Assembly: GCF_022965805.1 (NCBI RefSeq)
Contig: NC_133106.1
Span: 38,257,881 to 38,321,880, forward strand
Length of the DNA stretch: 64,000 nucleotides
Direction of reading: 5' to 3'
DNA from: Primulina eburnea
Taxonomy: Eukaryota; Streptophyta; Magnoliopsida; Lamiales; Gesneriaceae
Shown here: positions 37,204 to 48,757 of the stretch, piece by piece
Layout of the letters: the number at the start of each line of letters is the position of its first letter
Numbering within the stretch: position 1 is the stretch's first letter
Notes under the pieces: model-generated
What the model was told of the DNA's origin: nothing
Database searches by the model: none
Seen by the model: only the letters and a program-made list of their open reading frames with translations
Made by a program: the position numbers and the translations under genes

Positions 37204-38190
37204 TTTATGATGATGATGATAATAGTCTCAATTCTTTTCACTACCAAGAATAACGTACAGCGAAAATCAGCTACCAATAATATCAGATCCCATAACCCTT
37301 ATCAGAAAACAATTATCTTGGTTTTTTTTTCAAGATTCAAGAAATACACCACAAAATCAAATTTTGGTATGAAGGGTCCTTGTCAAAATACGCGATTTGT
37401 TGAATAAAATATCTGACACAAACACTTGATTGTAATTCGAATGAACCAGGACAAATGTCTTTATGAATGAAAAATGAGGCCAATAATGTAAGAAAACGAG
37501 ACGAAAAGCACAGCAGTTGGAAGAAAAAAGAAGAATCTGCCAAGGACGAGACAGAGAAGTGGCTGGCGGACGATTTGAGAATCAAATGCTTGGCCAGAAT
37601 TAAGACAACACATAATCTGTGGACTCAACCACATGTGCGTTGCCCGTGACTCGCGAGGAATTAATTATGAAGGCCGTATATATATTTTCCTGTGACTAGG
37701 TAACCCGTTACCTACCAACATGTAAATTTTTTTGATCTATTCTCCTGTGACCGGTAACTCGTTACCTACCAACTTGTAATTTTTTTTATCTTATTTTATT
37801 AAAAAAACCCACAGCTTCATATTTTATTTGATGGATTGAATTATGAATTTACCAATCCTCTGCCCTCTGGTTGGCCGGGACGGTGTAGTACTCCCACCGC
37901 AAGGTCGAAGCACCCTGGTTGGCCAAAATAATGCATTTAATTAAAGAAACTTCTTTTATACAGACATGTAAAATAATCAGCATGAGTTGACTAGTGAATT
38001 AAATGTTTGGTTTTATCTAGCTTTTTAATGGTTACTCCACGGTGGCATTGTTAGCTTTTGAAAATACCGTTCTCCAGTAAAATCAAAATTTATTAAAGAA
38101 ACAAATACACACATGAAGGTATGAACTTGTTTTCTTTTGTCACCCTTGAATCCTATTCTTTGGAAGGACTGCTTTCTTATCCAAGCTTAT
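37204..38190. other. BBX promoter region
   Basis: Upstream of the BBX gene. Contains a two-copy 55-base repeat at 37689-37791 whose core is a GGTAAC/GTTACC palindrome, and two ctggttggcc words near 37868 and 37914. No gene is supported. Confidence 0.45.
37689..37791. repeat. Two-copy 55-base tandem repeat with palindromic core
   Basis: Copies begin cctgtga at 37689 and 37744. Each carries ggtaac, two bases, gttacc, then taccaac(a/t)tgtaa and a T run. The palindrome is conserved although the surrounding bases have changed (ctaggtaacc against ccggtaactc). It lies about 0.5 kb before the BBX start codon. Confidence 0.85.
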
Positions 38191-38194
38191 AGTA

Positions 38195-39030
38195 TCAGAA
38201 ATCTCAATACAAATAGGTCGAAACTTGATGCCTTCAACAATTAAGCCGGACTTGGACGTCTTCTCGAACAACTGTGCCTCAACCTCTCCTTGTTAGTTGT
38301 TCGGCATCGGTCAAGTAGAAGTTTCCCATTTCTACCTTCACCCATCCATCATCTCTGGTGATGGCCTTATCTCCGTGTCTATTCTCCGTCGTGTGAAGGT
38401 GAACAACTCTCGCTCTTTTATCGGCATCTTCTTCCGAGTCATCACCTACAAATCTGATTGTTGTGTTGCCTACATTAAGCCTCCTAAATCACTTTCGTAA
38501 TCCAAAAACTAGATATGCTGCATAAATAGCTCTTGGAGACAACATTTTATGTCGATTTTGCATTGGATTTCAAGACACCAAACATCATTTAGCTCTGCTA
38601 TCTCATGAGATAATCTGCAAACACTACGAAGAAAAAGAAAAAGAGAGGGAGAGATTCCTCATATCTGAATATCCCGAAAAAAAATTTCAGTCAAAATTTG
38701 AAATAATGGGTTAATATGATGATGGACCTTGAATCTGCGTGTGGTCTCCACTCCCATTTTATTGGGTTATCGCCCCCTGCAATATAAAGACGCCTTGGTC
38801 CAAGCATATAACATATCTTTCTATTCCTTCCATCCAGGGAAAATCCCTGTCAGGTTATCAAATTGCATCAGTAAAAGCACTGTTATACAAAAATATATTA
38901 AACAAGGAATTCCTTGAATAGGCTGGACTTGCCCAATAAGCCGATGACGATGCTATTTCTTGATAATCCGGCATTACAAACTTCTCCCAATCTACTGCAA
39001 ATGATTCATTGATCTGAGAACTAGTAAACC
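38195..39030 (-). pseudogene. F-box/PP2-like (phloem protein 2 lectin-like) pseudogene, copy A
   Basis: On the minus strand remnants appear in family order. First is the end of an F-box region (DWEKFVMPDYQEIASSS, about 38940-39005), then CYMLGPRRLYIAGGDNPIKW ending at a donor near 38728. Next comes an exon from 38614 with EIAELNDVWCLEIQCKI and MLSPRAIYAAYLVFGL. Finally IRFVGDDSEE, DDGWVKVEMGNFYL and KSGLIVEGIKFRP complete the PP2 domain. These pieces lie in different frames, separated by at least three frame breaks and by in-frame stops such as the one just after LVFGLRK. Functional F-box PP2-B proteins recruit ubiquitin ligase to carbohydrate-bearing targets; this copy cannot make one. Confidence 0.72.
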
Positions 39031-39094
39031 TTGAAAAGTTTCCTCCTCCCCTTCCTCTTCTGTTTCTCAAAACCGTGTTTGGAAGAAATTTAAC

Positions 39095-39813
39095 CTCGGT
39101 GTACACTGGCCGAAACTCGATGCCATCAATGATCGGGCCAGTCTTCATCCGGGGCATCGTATCACGCAACCGTACATTCACCTCTCCTTCATATCCGTTT
39201 TGAAAAATGAAGTTTCCAATATCCACCTCCATCCATCCGTTCTGTGTACCGCAACCTTTCTAATAGTTTCCTTCGTTGGTTGAAGGTGAACCACCATAGG
39301 TCGAACTTCTTCTGGCTCAACTTGTTTGCCTCGTTCATCCTCTACAAATTTAACCTCTGTATTAGCTACCTCTAGGCCCTGATGCCCTCAACTAATTTAA
39401 ACACCAGAAAAGCCGCGCAAGTAGTTTCTGGAGACAGAAATCTTGTTTTGATATTGCCTATAATATCAAACCACAATACTGACTTCAGCTCTGCAACCTC
39501 AGGGAATCTGCAAACATATATACATACATAAAAAAGAAGTAAAAAATTCAGTTTTTGCTTGTGTAACGATGATAGAGGATAGTCAAAGACATATGATGGA
39601 CCTGGAATAAGCATGAGATGTCCAGTTCCAGTAACTCGAGTCATTTCCCCATTCAATTTGAAGTTCCTTTGCTCCAGCCACCGACATTTCTTCGAATTCT
39701 CGTCTTGGAAATCGTTCTGTCAATAGTCGGATGAGCCAGTTCAATACCAAAGTGCCTCCAACTTGTTCCGATGAAACACAAACTTTTATCAAAATTGGAT
39801 GATATGGACGCAT
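39095..39813 (-). pseudogene. PP2-like pseudogene, copy B
   Basis: Minus strand. An upstream exon ends at 39602 with KELQIEWGNDSSYWNWTSHA. The next exon starts at 39507 with FPEVAELKSVLWFDIIGNIK and LSPETTCAAFLVFKLVEG, then breaks frame near 39385. A second frame carries EVKFVEDERGKQVEPEEVRP and VAVHRTDGW. A second break near 39230 leads to MEVDIGNFIFQNGYEGEVNV and KTGPIIDGIEFRPV. The order is that of a complete PP2 domain, so the two breaks are most simply explained by small deletions. The start of the gene upstream of 39813 was not found. Assembly error is the alternative. Confidence 0.72.
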
Positions 39814-41191
39814 ACAGATTCTATAGCCAACTTGTTGTTTTCGTTTCTCGCCACTATCGTATACAAAAACAAGATAAATATATGAAACTTTATCGTACCA
39901 TTAATCAATGTTTATTTCTCTTCTAACGTATGTACCATCCCATAATGTGCTGACGTTAGAGTTACTCAACATGGAGTACTAGGAAATCCCACAAGTTCTA
40001 TTATTCAAATGATGATTTTTTAATCTGTGGAGGACTTGAGCTAAAACTCGGACTCGATGATTGGGAACTGCTGTTGCTTTGGGTCCTGCGGAACACCGCT
40101 CCTACCAATCTTTCCCTGTTGTCGCAGTTCTGGGACATCTTTCTTTGAGAGCTTCAGCTCTGGAAAACTGATTGTATATCAGATTTCCTACATCTTGTTT
40201 GGAATATCTTGGTGCTTCAGCTGATTCGAAACTGAAACGATCTTTGATGCTCCAGTTGGGCTGTCCTTTGGCCTTTTAGATGGTCAGCCGTAACTGTCTA
40301 ACGAGTGCCTATGAAGAGAGGCAGTCTCAAGTCTTTCAAAGACATCTAGCACATTCTCCTACATTCTGCTATTTTCGAAGCCTTGCTTTTTCTGTTCTCT
40401 CGGCTGCTGCTGTTCCTACCGGCTGCTGTCTCTCTGTCGTTTCTCTGCATCGTGATAAAGTTTAGATACTAGTTCAGTTCGTCGTGGTGATGCATCGAGA
40501 TAATGTTATAAATAAATTTATGGAGGTTTGTTTAAACTACAATTATAGCTTCAATTTATAACATTTTTGATGAATTTTTTCTAAAATATCTTTTCTTTTA
40601 ACATCTTTAATTTTATTTTATTTTAGTTTTATTTTTAAATTCAATTACTTTTAAATTTATATTTTAAATTTTTTAAATAATTTATCAATCTTGATAAAAA
40701 AATTCTTTAATTTAAAAATAACAAAAAATGTAATTAATAAATATTCCAAGGCTTTGATATTCAGAGAAAGACTCTTTTAGGGGCGAAAGAGAAATCGTCA
40801 CTCTGCCGTCAAACTAGGTATAATCAATTTCCCTTCTGAATCTCGGCTACTATCGTTCTTTCCTCTTCGGTGTTAAAGTTTCCATTTTTTTGTAGTATTT
40901 TGTGTCCTGTAGAGCCTTTGAAGGTGTTATTTTTCTCCTTGTATAAAGCATACCGGATTGTGATATTTAGGTCTTTCCATATTTCGCATTTGCTGGTATT
41001 TTGTGCGGGTAAATTTGCTCTATTGCGTCGTATCTGCCGGCGTTGGTGGGTTTCTGCGAAGATTCTTGAAGTTGTATTGGTTTATTAGTAGACGAGCTTA
41101 TTGGTCGAACAATTTTGGGCCGCTTTATTCCGAGTATACTTAATTTATCGGAAGTTAAAGTCTTTTTAGTTGATATATTGAGGCTATTGGG
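39814..41191. other. Upstream of PP2 remnants, and rhomboid gene leader
   Basis: 39814-40470 may hold further PP2 gene debris on the minus strand, but I recognise no domain. 40500-40740 is A/T-rich. From about 40780 the rhomboid 5' region begins, with a possible leader intron ending near 41060. Confidence 0.35.
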
Positions 41192-42007
41192 ATGGGGAAG
41201 CCATTGTTTTATGAGATTTGGGATAAGCCAGCTACAAGTTGCGTAATAGGGATATGTAGTTTGATTTGGTTCTATATTCAGAAGAAGAATATTGGGTATT
41301 CACATGTTGGTTTGAGTTATGAAACTGCGTTAGACAGTCATCATTGGAGGATAATAACTTCTGCATTTTCTCATATTAGCATCCTTCATCTTGTTTTCAA
41401 TATGAGCGCACTTTGGAGCTTGGGGATTATTGAAAAATTAGGAGACATCGGTCTTGGGGTAGAATATTATCTACACTATTCGTTGCTGTTGGTTGTTCTA
41501 TCTGGATTGCTGGTTCTTGGGATCTACCATGTCTTGATTCAGAAATTCAAGCTGGACTATTTTAGGAGAGTAACTGCTGTTGGGTACTCTTGTGTTGTTT
41601 TTGGGTGGATGACTATTTTGTCTGCAAAGCAACCCTCTTCAAAGTTGGAACTTTTTGGGTTTCTGTCACTTCCTATCAGTTTTGCGCCATTTGAGTCGCT
41701 GATTTTCACATCTATAATTGTCCCGCAAGCTAGTTTTATTGGCCATTTATCGGGAATCATTGTTGGGTACTCTATCGCCTGGGGTTTGATACACGGGATG
41801 AATAATTATTGGGCAATATCTATGTTTGGATGGGTTGTTCTTGTATTTGTTTATAGTTTGAAGAAGTCTGGTACATATGATTTCAACTTTCTTGTGATTG
41901 AATCAGTAACAGATCCTTCATTGCCTTCTGTGCGATTTCCTGCTTCTGGAAATGGTAGAACCTTGCAGATGAGCTCGTCGCCTGTTGTTGGTGCCAATCT
42001 TGTGTAG
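41192..42007 (+). CDS. Rhomboid-like intramembrane protease (RBL13 type)
   Basis: Intronless coding region, 271 aa, with six or seven hydrophobic segments. Rhomboids cut membrane proteins with a Ser-His dyad inside the membrane. Visible motifs are [13 protein letters not shown] (the L1 loop and HxxxN-type region), [11 protein letters not shown] with Ser133 in place of the usual GxSG serine, and [11 protein letters not shown] with His185. So the dyad residues are present, but the GxSG motif reads GYSC. The same wording is recalled for Arabidopsis RBL13. The C-terminal tail is Ser/Pro rich and probably cytosolic. Activity cannot be judged from sequence alone. Confidence 0.85.
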   Translation: MGKPLFYEIWDKPATSCVIGICSLIWFYIQKKNIGYSHVGLSYETALDSHHWRIITSAFSHISILHLVFNMSALWSLGIIEKLGDIGLGVEYYLHYSLLLVVLSGLLVLGIYHVLIQKFKLDYFRRVTAVGYSCVVFGWMTILSAKQPSSKLELFGFLSLPISFAPFESLIFTSIIVPQASFIGHLSGIIVGYSIAWGLIHGMNNYWAISMFGWVVLVFVYSLKKSGTYDFNFLVIESVTDPSLPSVRFPASGNGRTLQMSSSPVVGANLV

Positions 42008-44211
42008 CTTATGCAACGAATTTCGCATGATATTATGCAGCTAAGATTGATTCCTCAGGAAATACAATAATGCCAATAATCTTTGCTTTGATATATATAT
42101 CGATTCAACAATGATCAATGGAAAACAGGTCATTTTCTCATGGCATCTTTTCATTTCCTGAGACAATATTTATGTTTCATATGAAATGATTTTCTTTCTT
42201 CTACTAGTTAGAAAATGAATTTGGCGAGAGGAAAATAAGGTGAGGATTCATTTGTATTTGATATTTTTTCCCAGTTAAATGTGGTTCGAGGGAAAATAAG
42301 GTCTTTGAGCACGAGCAAATATATATTCATACGTATACATATTATTTGGTATAACGCCATTGGTTGAATGACAAATGGATTGACTATAGTTATGCATACA
42401 CCAACATATAATTTTTGTTGTTGATGGCATTAGTACCTCCTGAACTTTCCGAGGTCGAATTTTTGCATAGCTCGGTCACTATGATCTTTGCATGAGTGTA
42501 GGCTTCCAAGTTTGTAGTATATTGTGGTGGATTATCTAGTCTCTTTTAGATCATAATCAAGTCAAAAAATGTACACGTTTGATATGAATGTCGATGAAAA
42601 CTTACTCAAATATATATCCAATAATTAACATTTATTCTTACATATGATGTCCATGATTTTCTTATACCGCAGTTTACCATATGTTTTTCAACTTTTGCTC
42701 ATTACTCTGACATTGTTATAACCCTCATAGGTTGAGCCTACTGTTCCAAATATATTTACTCTTACATATGATGTGCATGATTTTTTTTATGAATCTCGTA
42801 CCAGAACGAATAGAGTACTGATAAATAAGCTAAAGGCATTTTAGACTAATAATAACGTGCAGTCTTGAGGATTTCAAAGGTGATTTGAATGTAGATACTA
42901 CGTTATGAACTGTTGCCGATTCTATAATAAAATTAATTTTTTAAAATTGGGAAACATAATAAATGTGACGACTTGACTGTGACACAGAGGCAACCATATA
43001 GGACGTGAATAAAGTTGATTCTAATGTATTGTAATCCAACAATATTCCTTCCCCATTATTCCCACAACTCTTTGGGAGTTGAATCATGAACTTGGTTATT
43101 CTATCAATTTTAGTTCCAATTCGATCATTATACTGCGACTAGGTGCCCAAAAACGTTGATCGCGCAAATTGTTCTCCGAAAAAGCAAGGTTGTTTCTATT
43201 GACATATGAAAGAATTATGAATCATTGTAATCAAGGTAAAGCTGGCGTCAAATGCTAAAGGAATGAACTTTTAACAACACGGCAGTGCATTTCTTTATCA
43301 TATACAGCAACAAATACGAAAAAGGAAGAAGAAAGCACGAAAGAGGACCAAAACCACCGAGGACCATCCAGCTCAAATGCTTCATTGAATTGCAACGAAA
43401 TTCACCCTGTGTTTAATGAAAAATCCAATCTGCAACGGCCAAAATAATTAGCCATTGTTAATTTACCAAATAAAATATACTGACACATCAAGATGACTTC
43501 AAATCTTTAGCATGCATAAAAATAGTTTACAAGTTAGTTGACATTTTGATATCAGAATCTATACTTGCAAAAATAGCATCAACAGGAGTTTATGTAGCAT
43601 CAGCTTCATGGATGGCATATACATGAAAACACTGATAGATTAGAGGACAATGGCCAAGATGAAATAGCAGTAGTTATTTTGAAGGTCGTGGTAGAAAAAG
43701 GAATGCCTTTTCAACATTCAAATAATCAAATCCAAAAAACTGACATCATTGCTACAGCGATAAGAAGTCATTCGGGTACTATTCATTCTCACTCCACTCC
43801 TCCACTCCACTCCACTCCACTCCAAAATTGTTTCTCAATATGAAATATAATGTTTTATCAAGGGTTTCACAAAATGAATATAATGTTTTATCAAGGGCTT
43901 CCTTGTAGACCTGATTTGCTGGCGCCAAAAATAAAAAACACATTGAGAGTTTGAGACACATTTTCCCAGGATCAAATACCATAAAACATCATTTGGTTAA
44001 AAAGGAACAATGGTCAGTATTTATCCTGGTACGGACCTAGACAACAATAGCCCATAAAAAACATATGAAAACAAGGGAAACTTATCCAAAAAGGACCGAC
44101 GCCGTGAAACATGTCACAGTGATCAAAATTTTACAAGGGTAATCACCAAACACAGATTTAGAAGTATACGACTTATGACAGTAATTTACGTTAGAGATTG
44201 AAGATTTGTAC
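42008..44211. other. Intergenic between convergent rhomboid and DUF1336 genes
   Basis: About 2.2 kb of A/T-rich DNA with both 3' UTRs. A (CTCCA)n stretch at about 43790-43823 and two copies of aatataatgttttatcaaggg about 35 bases apart (43843 and 43878) are the only structures noted. No gene supported. Confidence 0.45.
43790..43900. repeat. (CTCCA)n minisatellite followed by a short tandem duplication
   Basis: Seven or so ctcca units, then atataatgttttatcaaggg twice, about 35 bases apart. Both are typical slippage products. Confidence 0.8.
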
Positions 44212-45162
44212 CTATTGGTTCTTAAGATCTTCACTATTTTTGTCATGATCAATGACCCCACTGACATACGATGCAATTGAATTGGAATCACTCCCTTGAC
44301 CACTAGGATTCAGAAGTTGTGAAAATCCCTGCCCAACTGATTTCCAGAAACTGGTAGGCAGAGATGACTGCAAATTTCCAGCGCTTTCTTCAGAAGGCAG
44401 TTCAACTGACCTGGCTGATGCAGTATTCAGCTCAGAGAATCTTACAGCTCCTAATATTCGCTCTGGGAGCTCTGATTCAGTTTGACCTTCAATAAGGAAA
44501 GCTAAATCAACTGTAAGGGTGGTCAAGTACCCAAATGCTAGATGAACAATTGCATTTGCAACCATTGAAGACCCAATATCAATGTCAACTTCCATGAAGT
44601 TCTCTCCAGTACTATACATGCAAGTAAGAGCCCGACCAATAATGCAGATAGCCTGCTCGCCAACAGCTTTTCTGACAATCCAAGGGCCTTGGACAATATT
44701 TGCTATCAATTTTAATCTTGAATTTCTAAATCCATCATCACCGTTAATGAATCGGGTAATTAGCGAGTCTTCTGGTCTAGGCTCACTGTCCACAAAATAT
44801 GCAACAGCGCTATAGTTGTCTTTACTCGGAACTTGTAAGTTGAAAGCCCAAACAAAAGGCTTATTACCCTTTGAAAACTCCACATCAAGAATTCTTCTAA
44901 CACGATTTTTGGGATTTCTTAACAGCTCAGTAACTTTTGCCGTTCCTTTGATCCAGTCAAAACCTATAGGCTTCAGCAAATAATCCCCACCAGGGATCTT
45001 AGCCTTCGTCTTCAGGTATTCTGGTCCTCTAACCAAGAAAATGTCTCCAGGAGGAGAAGCCCAGCCATTAGAACAGTTATCTGGCTCGAGAAGAGGGATA
45101 TCACCTTCTGATTTAACTCTCTCAATCCATTCCTGATCCTGGTTCTTTTCAGAATACCCCAT
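44212..45162 (-). CDS. DUF1336 protein, EDR2-like C-terminal domain only
   Basis: Single coding exon, 316 aa from the ATG at 45162 (MGYSEKNQDQEW); the frame extends slightly further up but without an ATG. The DUF1336 domain starts near residue 30: GWASPPGDIFLVRGPEYLKT, IPGGDYLLKPIGFDWIKG, PFVWAFNLQVPSKDNYSAV, DDGFRNSRLKLIANIVQGPW and IDIGSSMVANAIVHLAFGYL. EDR2 also has PH and START domains, which are absent here. So this is the short class recalled at Arabidopsis At1g06050. A lipid-related role is inferred from EDR2, which binds phosphatidylinositol-4-phosphate and restrains cell death. A splice acceptor (ctgaaag) lies just before the ATG, so a leader intron is likely. Confidence 0.9.
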   Translation of the reverse strand: MGYSEKNQDQEWIERVKSEGDIPLLEPDNCSNGWASPPGDIFLVRGPEYLKTKAKIPGGDYLLKPIGFDWIKGTAKVTELLRNPKNRVRRILDVEFSKGNKPFVWAFNLQVPSKDNYSAVAYFVDSEPRPEDSLITRFINGDDGFRNSRLKLIANIVQGPWIVRKAVGEQAICIIGRALTCMYSTGENFMEVDIDIGSSMVANAIVHLAFGYLTTLTVDLAFLIEGQTESELPERILGAVRFSELNTASARSVELPSEESAGNLQSSLPTSFWKSVGQGFSQLLNPSGQGSDSNSIASYVSGVIDHDKNSEDLKNQ

Positions 45163-47183
45163 GCTAAGATAAATCACCTTTCAGGAAATTGTTATGGAGG
45201 GAGAAATCGAAAAGTGGTAGCAAGGAAAAAAAAGAAGGAATATAAATTTTCAAGGACATCAATCCAAAAACAAACGTGCATACCATGAACCAAAAAAAGG
45301 GGGAAATAGAGAATCAAAACTTTTCACAAATTCATGCAGCATTATAATCAAATTCAAGCCTAATTATCACTTGAACTTGACAGTGATTGCACGATCCTTA
45401 TAGGCATTCATTATAACCTGTTCACTCTCAATTGAAAATACAAACAGCATACAAAAAAATGGGATAAGAAATAAATTTTAACTGAACTTTCAATCCGCTT
45501 CTTTAGTCAGGCCATCAAGGGACGCTAGTCGAACAGACACTATATTTCAGGGAGGGTGAAAACATACCAAAAAATCCAATCATTCATTCACATACACGAT
45601 TCAAGCAAAACACCTGAACCCCAGGAAAGCAAAAATAACACGACACAAACCCATAAATGATCTGCGTGGGAAAATTGGCAAAAAATCACAGGCCCAAACA
45701 GCGAAATTGCAAAGAATAAAATTAATCACGTAAATAATTACATGATAAAAAAAATAGAGGGACGGAGACCAACTTGCGAGACTAAACCTTAATCCAGCTG
45801 GGAAAAAACTGATTCTCGAGATTAGGGTTCCGATCACTGAAATCAAATAGCCACGTCGGGATCGATGCAGGGACCGAATTCTTGGTTTGATTCGTGCGTG
45901 AGATTGCAATATGTTAGGCGATGTTTCTTAATTTCTTTGAATTATCAAACATAAGTTGACATCATCACGCAAAGTGGATCACACATTCAGACTTGTACTC
46001 AGCAAACACGATATGCATACATACATACTAGACCTAAAATTAGAAAGAAATAAAGTTGGAATAAAATTAATTTTAGATTAACATAATGATAAAGATTATT
46101 TGATTGATGTCAAAAATGAAATATGAATAAAATAAAATGAAATTTCAAAATAATAAGTACTCAAAAATGTTGTTTATCATTATTATTATTATTAAAAAAA
46201 TAATATATTATAAATATTGATATTTTATCAGCTATCATAAAATTATTCCATCTCATGACTCTTGATATGTGAAGATGCATTATTAGGCGTGTCATTTTTT
46301 TTTCATTGTCGTCGAACTTGTGCTCGAGAAATAGATGTTCATATAATGATTATATGGATTCTCGAGAAGAGTTACATTTATATATATATATATTATGTTG
46401 GTTTTTAATTATTATAATAATTATAATTATAATAATATATTATTATTATTATGAAAGTTGATATTTATACTCTATTTCGCATTTTCTATATTTTATTTTA
46501 TGTGTGAAATATGTCAAATTTATTCACAAATAGAGTTCAAATAAAAAAAGTTAAGACTGTAAATATTAACTCCCTTTTATTATTATTATTATTATGAAGA
46601 CATATATTCATACTTAGTTAAGCTAAATAAGGAAGAAAATTATAAACATAGAAATAAGATGAGTAAACGAGTAGTTTGAATGAAATGGGCTGACTATTTC
46701 CATGAATATTAGAATTATCATTCTTATTACAGTGTCATACCAATCATAAAGTAAAGAATAAGGGAGTATTTTATTTTATTTTAATTTGTAAATAATAAAT
46801 AGAATGAAATTACAATATTTTCATTAGTTTATCTAATATTTTTAAAAAGTTATTTACTTCTCTAATTTTTGGCTTAAATGAAGTCAAGCCAACCCGAATT
46901 GAATTTTGGGTGGAGTGGGACGGATCCTTGGCTAGACGAGTAGTACTGAAATTGGCCAAAACCCATCCTTAGTTGGTCATCCTAAATATATATATTTTTG
47001 TCACGTCGTATGTCAAATTCTCAACAAAACCAAAATAACACCAAATCCATGAAGAATCTACTCCCAAACCACAAAATGCCTCACAATTCTCACGTGAATT
47101 TAAAGAGTCCGAATCCTATAATACCATTTCACTACATTACTCGACATGAATTGCTGCACAAAACACACTTTCCTTCCTCCCAA
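45163..47183. other. Shared upstream region of DUF1336 and SSL genes
   Basis: 45163-45920 holds the DUF1336 leader with a probable intron. 46000-46900 is A/T-rich with TA and TTA low-complexity runs (46180-46450). The SSL promoter follows, with ctaaatatatatattt at about 46982. Confidence 0.45.
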
Positions 47184-48757
47184 ATGGAGACAAGAGCATT
47201 GCAAATAAAAGATGGGATTCTGTTGCAGCATCCTTATCTAGTACTATTTGTGTTAGCTTTAAGCTTTGTGGTTATGGACCCGTTCGGACTGAGTCCGGTC
47301 GGTGGGAAAAACTTTAGGCCCGTAAAGAATGACATCGCACATTACCACCAAGTCATGGAGAGTTGGCCAGGGGATAACCGGAGCCGGCTTGGACTTGGGA
47401 GATTGGAGTTTAAGGACGACGTTTTTGGGCCCGAATCATTGGAATTTGATTCTCGGGGTCGTGGTCCATATGCTGGTCTAGCTGATGGTCGTGTGGTTAG
47501 GTGGATGGGGGAAGGTGCTGGGTGGGAAACATTTGCACTAGTTACACCTAATTGGTAAGCTCATTTTTGGGGAACAATGTATCAAATATAAGCACAAAAA
47601 GCATGGACAATTAAGTTACCATTTTTATGCAACCACGTCGCAGGTCTGAGAAACTGTGTGCAAAAGGTGTCGATTCAACAACAGCGAAGCAATGGAAGTT
47701 CGAGTCAGATTGTGGGCGTCCCCTTGGCCTGAGGTTCGACACCAAAAGCGGAAACCTGTATATTGCAGATGCTTATTATGGACTACTTGTGGTAGGTCCC
47801 GAAGGAGGCCTGGCCACGCCTTTGGCGACGCAAGTCAATGATGGCACACCTATTCTTTTTGCAAACGACCTTGATATTCATAGCAATGGATCCATCTTCT
47901 TCACAGATACTAGCAAGAAGTACAATAGAGTGTAAGTTCATGTAAATGGAACCGTTCGATCATTTACATATTCCATATACAATTTATAAGATGTTTGAAT
48001 TATATATATGACCCTAAAGTTCACCACTTAGACGGATTTGGTACCTCAAGTTTTACGAGTAACCAAAATCTTGAAGCAGGAACCATTTCTTCATCTTGTT
48101 GGAAGGGGAAGCAAGTGGGAGACTTCTTAGATATGACCCTCCGACAAAAACAACACATGTTGTATTGGAAGGATTAGCATTTCCTAATGGAGTCCAATTC
48201 TCAAAAGACCAATCTTTTCTACTCTACACGGAGACTACAAATTGCAGGCAAGCACTGTACTTAGTATAATCAAGTTCTTTGTTATTATGATATATGGTGT
48301 GGTCTTGTACATAAACATGATGTGATCTGACTTCTAACCATGTTACAGGATCATGAAATACTTCTTAAAGGGTCCGAAAACGGGCACGACACAACTCGTT
48401 GCAAATCTACCAGGATTCCCTGATAACGTGAGAATAAACGATAAAAACGAGTTTTGGGTGGCCATAGATTGCTGCAGGACTCGTGCACAAGAGATTCTCG
48501 TCCACAACCCATGGCTGAGAAGTGTGTACTTTCGGCTACCGATCCCGATGAGATATCTGGCTAGAATGGCAGGAATGAGAATGTATACTGTGATATCAAA
48601 GTTGAATGATGAAGGGGACGTTCTGGATGTTCTTGAAGACAAGAAAGGTGCGGTGATGAAGTTAGTGAGCGAAGTGAAAGAGGTAAATGGGAAGTTGTGG
48701 ATTGGAACTGTGGCTCACAACCATATTACAACTCTTCCTTATCCTCTACAAATTTAG
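47184..48757 (+). CDS. Strictosidine-synthase-like protein (SSL; LAP3-related)
   Basis: Four exons, 47184-47554, 47644-47931, 48080-48247 and 48349-48757, giving 411 aa. SSLs are six-bladed beta-propeller proteins; most lack strictosidine synthase activity and act as hydrolases or structural proteins, LAP3 being needed for pollen exine. After METRALQIKDG comes a hydrophobic anchor (YLVLFVLALSFVV). Then LEFKDDVFGPESLEFDSRGR, YAGLADGRVVRWMGEG, CGRPLGLRF, LYIADAYYGLLVVGPEGG, FANDLDIHSNGSIFFTDTS, LEGLAFPNGVQFSKD and PGFPDNVRINDKNEFWVAI. The frame is open up to 46998 but the conserved protein begins at 47184. Intron 3 appears to use a GC donor (TGCAG before gcaagc). The orthologue assignment rests partly on gene order. 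Confidence 0.93.

Noticed and set aside
46998..47183. Upstream Met codons extending the SSL protein by 62 residues
   Set aside because: The extension has no family similarity and precedes the conserved METRALQIKDG plus anchor start.
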